Shown: in pieces, positions 62,501 to 64,000 of the stretch
Layout of the letters: every line of letters begins with the position of its first letter
Position numbering within the stretch: the first letter of the stretch is position 1
Source of the DNA: Adenanthera pavonina
Taxonomy: Eukaryota > Streptophyta > Magnoliopsida > Fabales > Fabaceae
Length of the DNA: 64,000 nt
Assembly: GCA_026686845.1 (NCBI GenBank)
Contig: JAIVEN010000008.1
Coordinates: 37,204,501-37,268,500 of the forward strand
Direction: 5' to 3'
Notes under the pieces: model-generated
What the model saw: only the letters and a program-made list of their open reading frames with translations
What the model was told of the DNA's origin: nothing
Databases searched by the model: none
Position numbers and translations under genes: made by a program

Positions 62501-64000
62501 TCGGAATCGTGGGAAATTTTGATTCACAAATGGAAAGATAGTCATCAGTAACTAATTCATCAACATACACCTGCAATCAAGGACCAAAAAGGATACAGTT
62601 GACAGAATCATCCATGTTGAAAGACTAAGTCACTACGAATAAGCTTAACATCAAATAGCAGGGATCAACAAAAGAAAAAATTAAACACAGAAAGCAGGAA
62701 AAAAAATAAACGTTTTCTGAGGGAGGTAGATATAATTTCCTTCGTAAACCACCATACCTTGGTAAATCGGTTTAGGAATGATCTTGGGAGGCCCTTCCTA
62801 CCACCACCTTGATGCGATGGATTCTGACAAGCAAAAACTCTAAATGATGGCGGACATTTATAAGTATGACCTAACTCTGGTATAAAAACCTCAGCTCGGT
62901 GATCCAAAATAGCATTCAAACCCTGATTCAAATGAACTGTGTTAATACTCATACTTTCCAATAGCAAAGCATTCCACCCGTTCTTCTGCAAAGAAAAATA
63001 AAATATGCCCCTGTCCCCCCCACCCCAACAAAAAAAACTACAAAAGGGAAGCTAGCAAACAAATAAGAGAAATACATTATGGCGCATTAAAAAATGAGGT
63101 TAAACAAAGATGCCAAACCAAAACAGAAAAAAAAGGTCAAGAAAATACCTCTAAAACAGATTGTGGAGCAAGATTAAGCTCATCAAGCAAAACCCAACAC
63201 CCTTCCTTCAGTGCCTGCAATAAAGACAGCTTACACTTATATTTATGTCAAAAGTGTGATGAACATGTTAGCTTACATCTTACAATAACTCAACCTGCAA
63301 TAGTATCCCATCAGACCAAGAAAATTTCATTCCCTCGTCACTTTCCACAGGTAAATCTGACCCCAATAGGTCCATCATATCAGTCTGCAACAAAAAATTC
63401 AGAAAAAAAAAAAATTCATGTAGTATAAAAATCATATGGCAGACAAGATTATACAAACACACAGAACAGGAACTGAGATAAATTAAGCAAGATTAATTAC
63501 TGACCTGCTCAGATAAATTTATTCGTACCACTTTATGTCCAGAAAACTTTCCCAAGGCAACAATTAAACTTGTTTTCCCAACACCTGGACTACCTTCTAG
63601 TAAAACTGCAAACCAGATATATGATAATCAACGTGAGAATAAATTGAGACAGAATTGAAGGAAAAGAACTGATGCTACTGAGGAAAAATAAATTCTGAGA
63701 CAGAATTTAAGGGAAAGAATTACTACAACAACTTAAGAAAAATACCAGGCTTTGGAAGCTGCATCGCACGCAGAACTCTTAAGGCATTCCGGCAGGTTGT
63801 TGGTGCCTTAAATTCAAATCCCCCAATCTCACAACCGCCACAACCTATTGGAATGTAACTAAAGTCTTGGAATAGTCTAAAAATTTGGAGATCAAAATTA
63901 TTTCACACCCATAGTCACATGTTTTAACAGGACACATATCCAAGACTAGAGAAAGAACAAATAAGGAAACAAAACATTAAATCTAGTAATATCCCAACTA
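40126..64000 (-). CDS. MDN1: midasin, AAA+ ribosome-biogenesis ATPase (C-terminal two thirds)
   Basis: Midasin (Rea1/Mdn1) is a very large nuclear dynein-like AAA+ ATPase. It pulls assembly factors such as the PeBoW complex and Rsa4/NLE off pre-60S particles. Fifty-one exons coding for about 3,690 residues were traced here; plant midasins are about 5,400, so the N-terminus and AAA1-4 lie beyond 64000. Domains in order: AAA5 with Walker A GSPGVGKTS and Walker B WVLLDELNLA; AAA6 with Walker A GPSCSGKSS and Walker B WIVLDNANL; a long alpha-helical linker; an Asp/Glu-rich segment; the MIDAS domain (AVDDSSSMSE) ending WMELMQSSMG and stop. Splice phases agree throughout and no disabling lesion was seen, so the gene looks functional. 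One intron appears to use a GC donor. Confidence 0.95.
41650..43377 (-). other. MDN1: MDN1 Asp/Glu-rich segment in one large exon
   Basis: A single 1,728-base exon (576 codons) is packed with Asp, Glu, Ser and Asn, for example MEQDFQADAVSISEDSGED and DMDMDPDGMAEEDFMEEGD. It ends in the helical lead-in to the MIDAS domain (LQGDFRTGKRINMKK). In midasins this flexible acidic region tethers the MIDAS domain to the ring. The antisense frames over this exon are by-products of its repetitive codon use. Confidence 0.9.
43837..43882. repeat. 46-base alternating pyrimidine-purine tract in an MDN1 intron
   Basis: CATGCATGCATGCATA, then (CGTG/TG)n, (CG)n and CACATG form an unbroken alternation of pyrimidine and purine. 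It starts about 24 bases inside the intron from the donor of exon 44053-43907. Such tracts can adopt left-handed Z-DNA. Confidence 0.8.
45532..45761. repeat. foldback (inverted repeat) in an MDN1 intron
   Basis: The left arm at 45532-45623 pairs with the right arm at 45685-45761. Shared words: (A)TTGTAGGACAA against TTGTCCTACA, GGAGAGAGAAGTAGAAGAAT against ATTCTTCTACTTCTCCCTCC, GAGAGAGATAACA against TGTTATCTCTC. The left arm holds an extended (GA)n. The loop is about 60 bases. As RNA the arms would form a long stem. Confidence 0.7.
47084..48741 (-). other. longest MDN1 intron in view (1.66 kb), repeat-derived middle
   Basis: It lies between the exon ending RKLIQKYT and the exon starting DILQEPVVMF. 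About 47640-47800 contains GCCTTAGCACTAAATGCACT followed by AAGGC, a near palindrome, then GTGAGTGCCTTTGGTGC and CACCTTAGGCGCCTC. This GCCTAAGGCG style of sequence is common in dispersed plant repeats. No gene inside. Confidence 0.5.
49820..49922 (-). other. MDN1: probable GC-AG intron of MDN1
   Basis: The exon ends TTTTTCAGAG and the intron begins GCATGT; the acceptor is TTGCAG before CTTGGAGG. Joining there gives F-Q-S-L-E-D-F in frame. Using the nearest GT (six bases further into the intron from the exon end) shifts the frame of the next exon. AG before GC and GT at +5/+6 fit the known GC-donor pattern. Confidence 0.6.
59451..62240 (-). other. MDN1: MDN1 AAA module 6 and start of linker
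   Basis: Exon 62240-61348 carries RMRTAADRQEVLRLFKEVF, Walker A GPSCSGKSSLIRLLANL and Walker B EWIVLDNANLCNPT. Exon 60932-59451 continues with VLDRINSLVESSGSI, FRMFLTVNPIYGEVSRAMRN (sensor and arginine-finger region) and then linker sequence. The exon of 1,482 bases is the second longest seen here. Confidence 0.85.
62363..63844 (-). other. MDN1: MDN1 AAA module 5
   Basis: The module is spread over the first six exons in view. It contains PTTCRNALRVLRAMQLPKP, Walker A GSPGVGKTS at the second exon, VVRINLSEQTDMMDLLGSDL, Walker B VLLDELNLA, and CQNPSHQGGGRKGLPRSF with the arginine-finger region LNRFTK. All key residues of an active ATPase module are present. Confidence 0.85.

Larger units (their letters stand above)
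40126..63844 (-). other. MDN1: MDN1 exon map read by eye
   Basis: Exons in transcript order: 63844-63746, 63605-63505, 63384-63295, 63214-63149, 62922-62758, 62570-62363, 62240-61348, 60932-59451, 59365-59164, 59077-59006, 58429-58341, 58263-58012, 57685-57550, 57466-57381, 57278-57178, 56785-56650, 56550-56461, 55913-55784, 55516-55362, 55100-54987, 54619-54470, 53711-53532, 53455-53267, 53177-53076, 52980-52756, 52649-52527, 51737-51656, 51508-51378, 51275-51114, 50624-50549, 50469-50357, 49984-49923, 49819-49706, 49061-48993, 48898-48742, 47083-46923, 46834-46722, 46636-46404, 46291-46049, 45382-45164, 45071-44913, 44830-44606, 44435-44130, 44053-43907, 43671-43465, 43377-41650, 41524-41243, 41115-40936, 40839-40741, 40661-40533, 40158-40126. 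The map keeps one open frame across all junctions. Least certain are the 49819-49706 and 49061-48993 exons. Confidence 0.75.

Overview
This window comes from a plant nuclear genome, most likely a flowering plant and probably a eudicot. It is AT-rich and mostly non-coding, with many short exons and GT-AG introns. It carries plant-type Ty3/gypsy chromovirus remnants, Stowaway-, Mutator-, hAT- and Harbinger-like elements, and two recognisable plant genes. The species cannot be named from the sequence alone. No prokaryotic feature, CRISPR array, rRNA or tRNA was seen.

Layout. 1-7370 is a decayed minus-strand Ty3/gypsy element cut by the window edge: reverse transcriptase, protease and gag remnants, a primer-binding site and a very long (about 4.7 kb) 5' LTR. 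7371-9188 holds decayed DNA-transposon-like sequence. 9189-16917 is a plus-strand retrotransposon mosaic: a 5' LTR, primer-binding site and gag fragment, then a repeat-rich insert, then an integrase C-terminus with chromodomain and a 3' LTR of a different family. 17738-21388 (minus) is an intact two-exon ankyrin-repeat/PGG-domain membrane protein gene whose intron carries a decayed hAT transposase inside long inverted arms. 21.4-40.1 kb is an intergenic zone built from segmental duplications and MITEs. It holds two broken PGG-domain gene copies about 5.07 kb apart, a displaced copy of the sequence flanking the 3' end of MDN1, and several nested small transposons with visible ends.

40126-64000 (minus) is the 3' two thirds of a midasin (MDN1) gene. 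Fifty-one exons could be traced, coding for about 3,690 residues: AAA module 5, AAA module 6, the long linker, an Asp/Glu-rich segment in one 1.7-kb exon, and the C-terminal MIDAS/VWA domain with stop codon. The N-terminus and AAA modules 1-4 lie beyond 64000. In other eukaryotes midasin is the nuclear AAA+ remodelling ATPase that strips assembly factors from pre-60S ribosomal particles. The ankyrin/PGG gene belongs to an unrelated family usually tied to membrane-linked stress or defence signalling. The two genes are simply neighbours.

No convincing new molecular system was found. The more unusual observations are a probable GC-AG intron, a long foldback and a 46-bp alternating pyrimidine-purine tract in MDN1 introns; a displaced duplicate of the MDN1 3' flank; a Stowaway element nested in a Mutator-type MITE; a short reading frame of identical length in two paralogous blocks despite offsetting indels; and a degenerate array of a GTTCGTCTGTCAG-type motif. 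Exon and element boundaries were read by eye and may be off by one or two bases.
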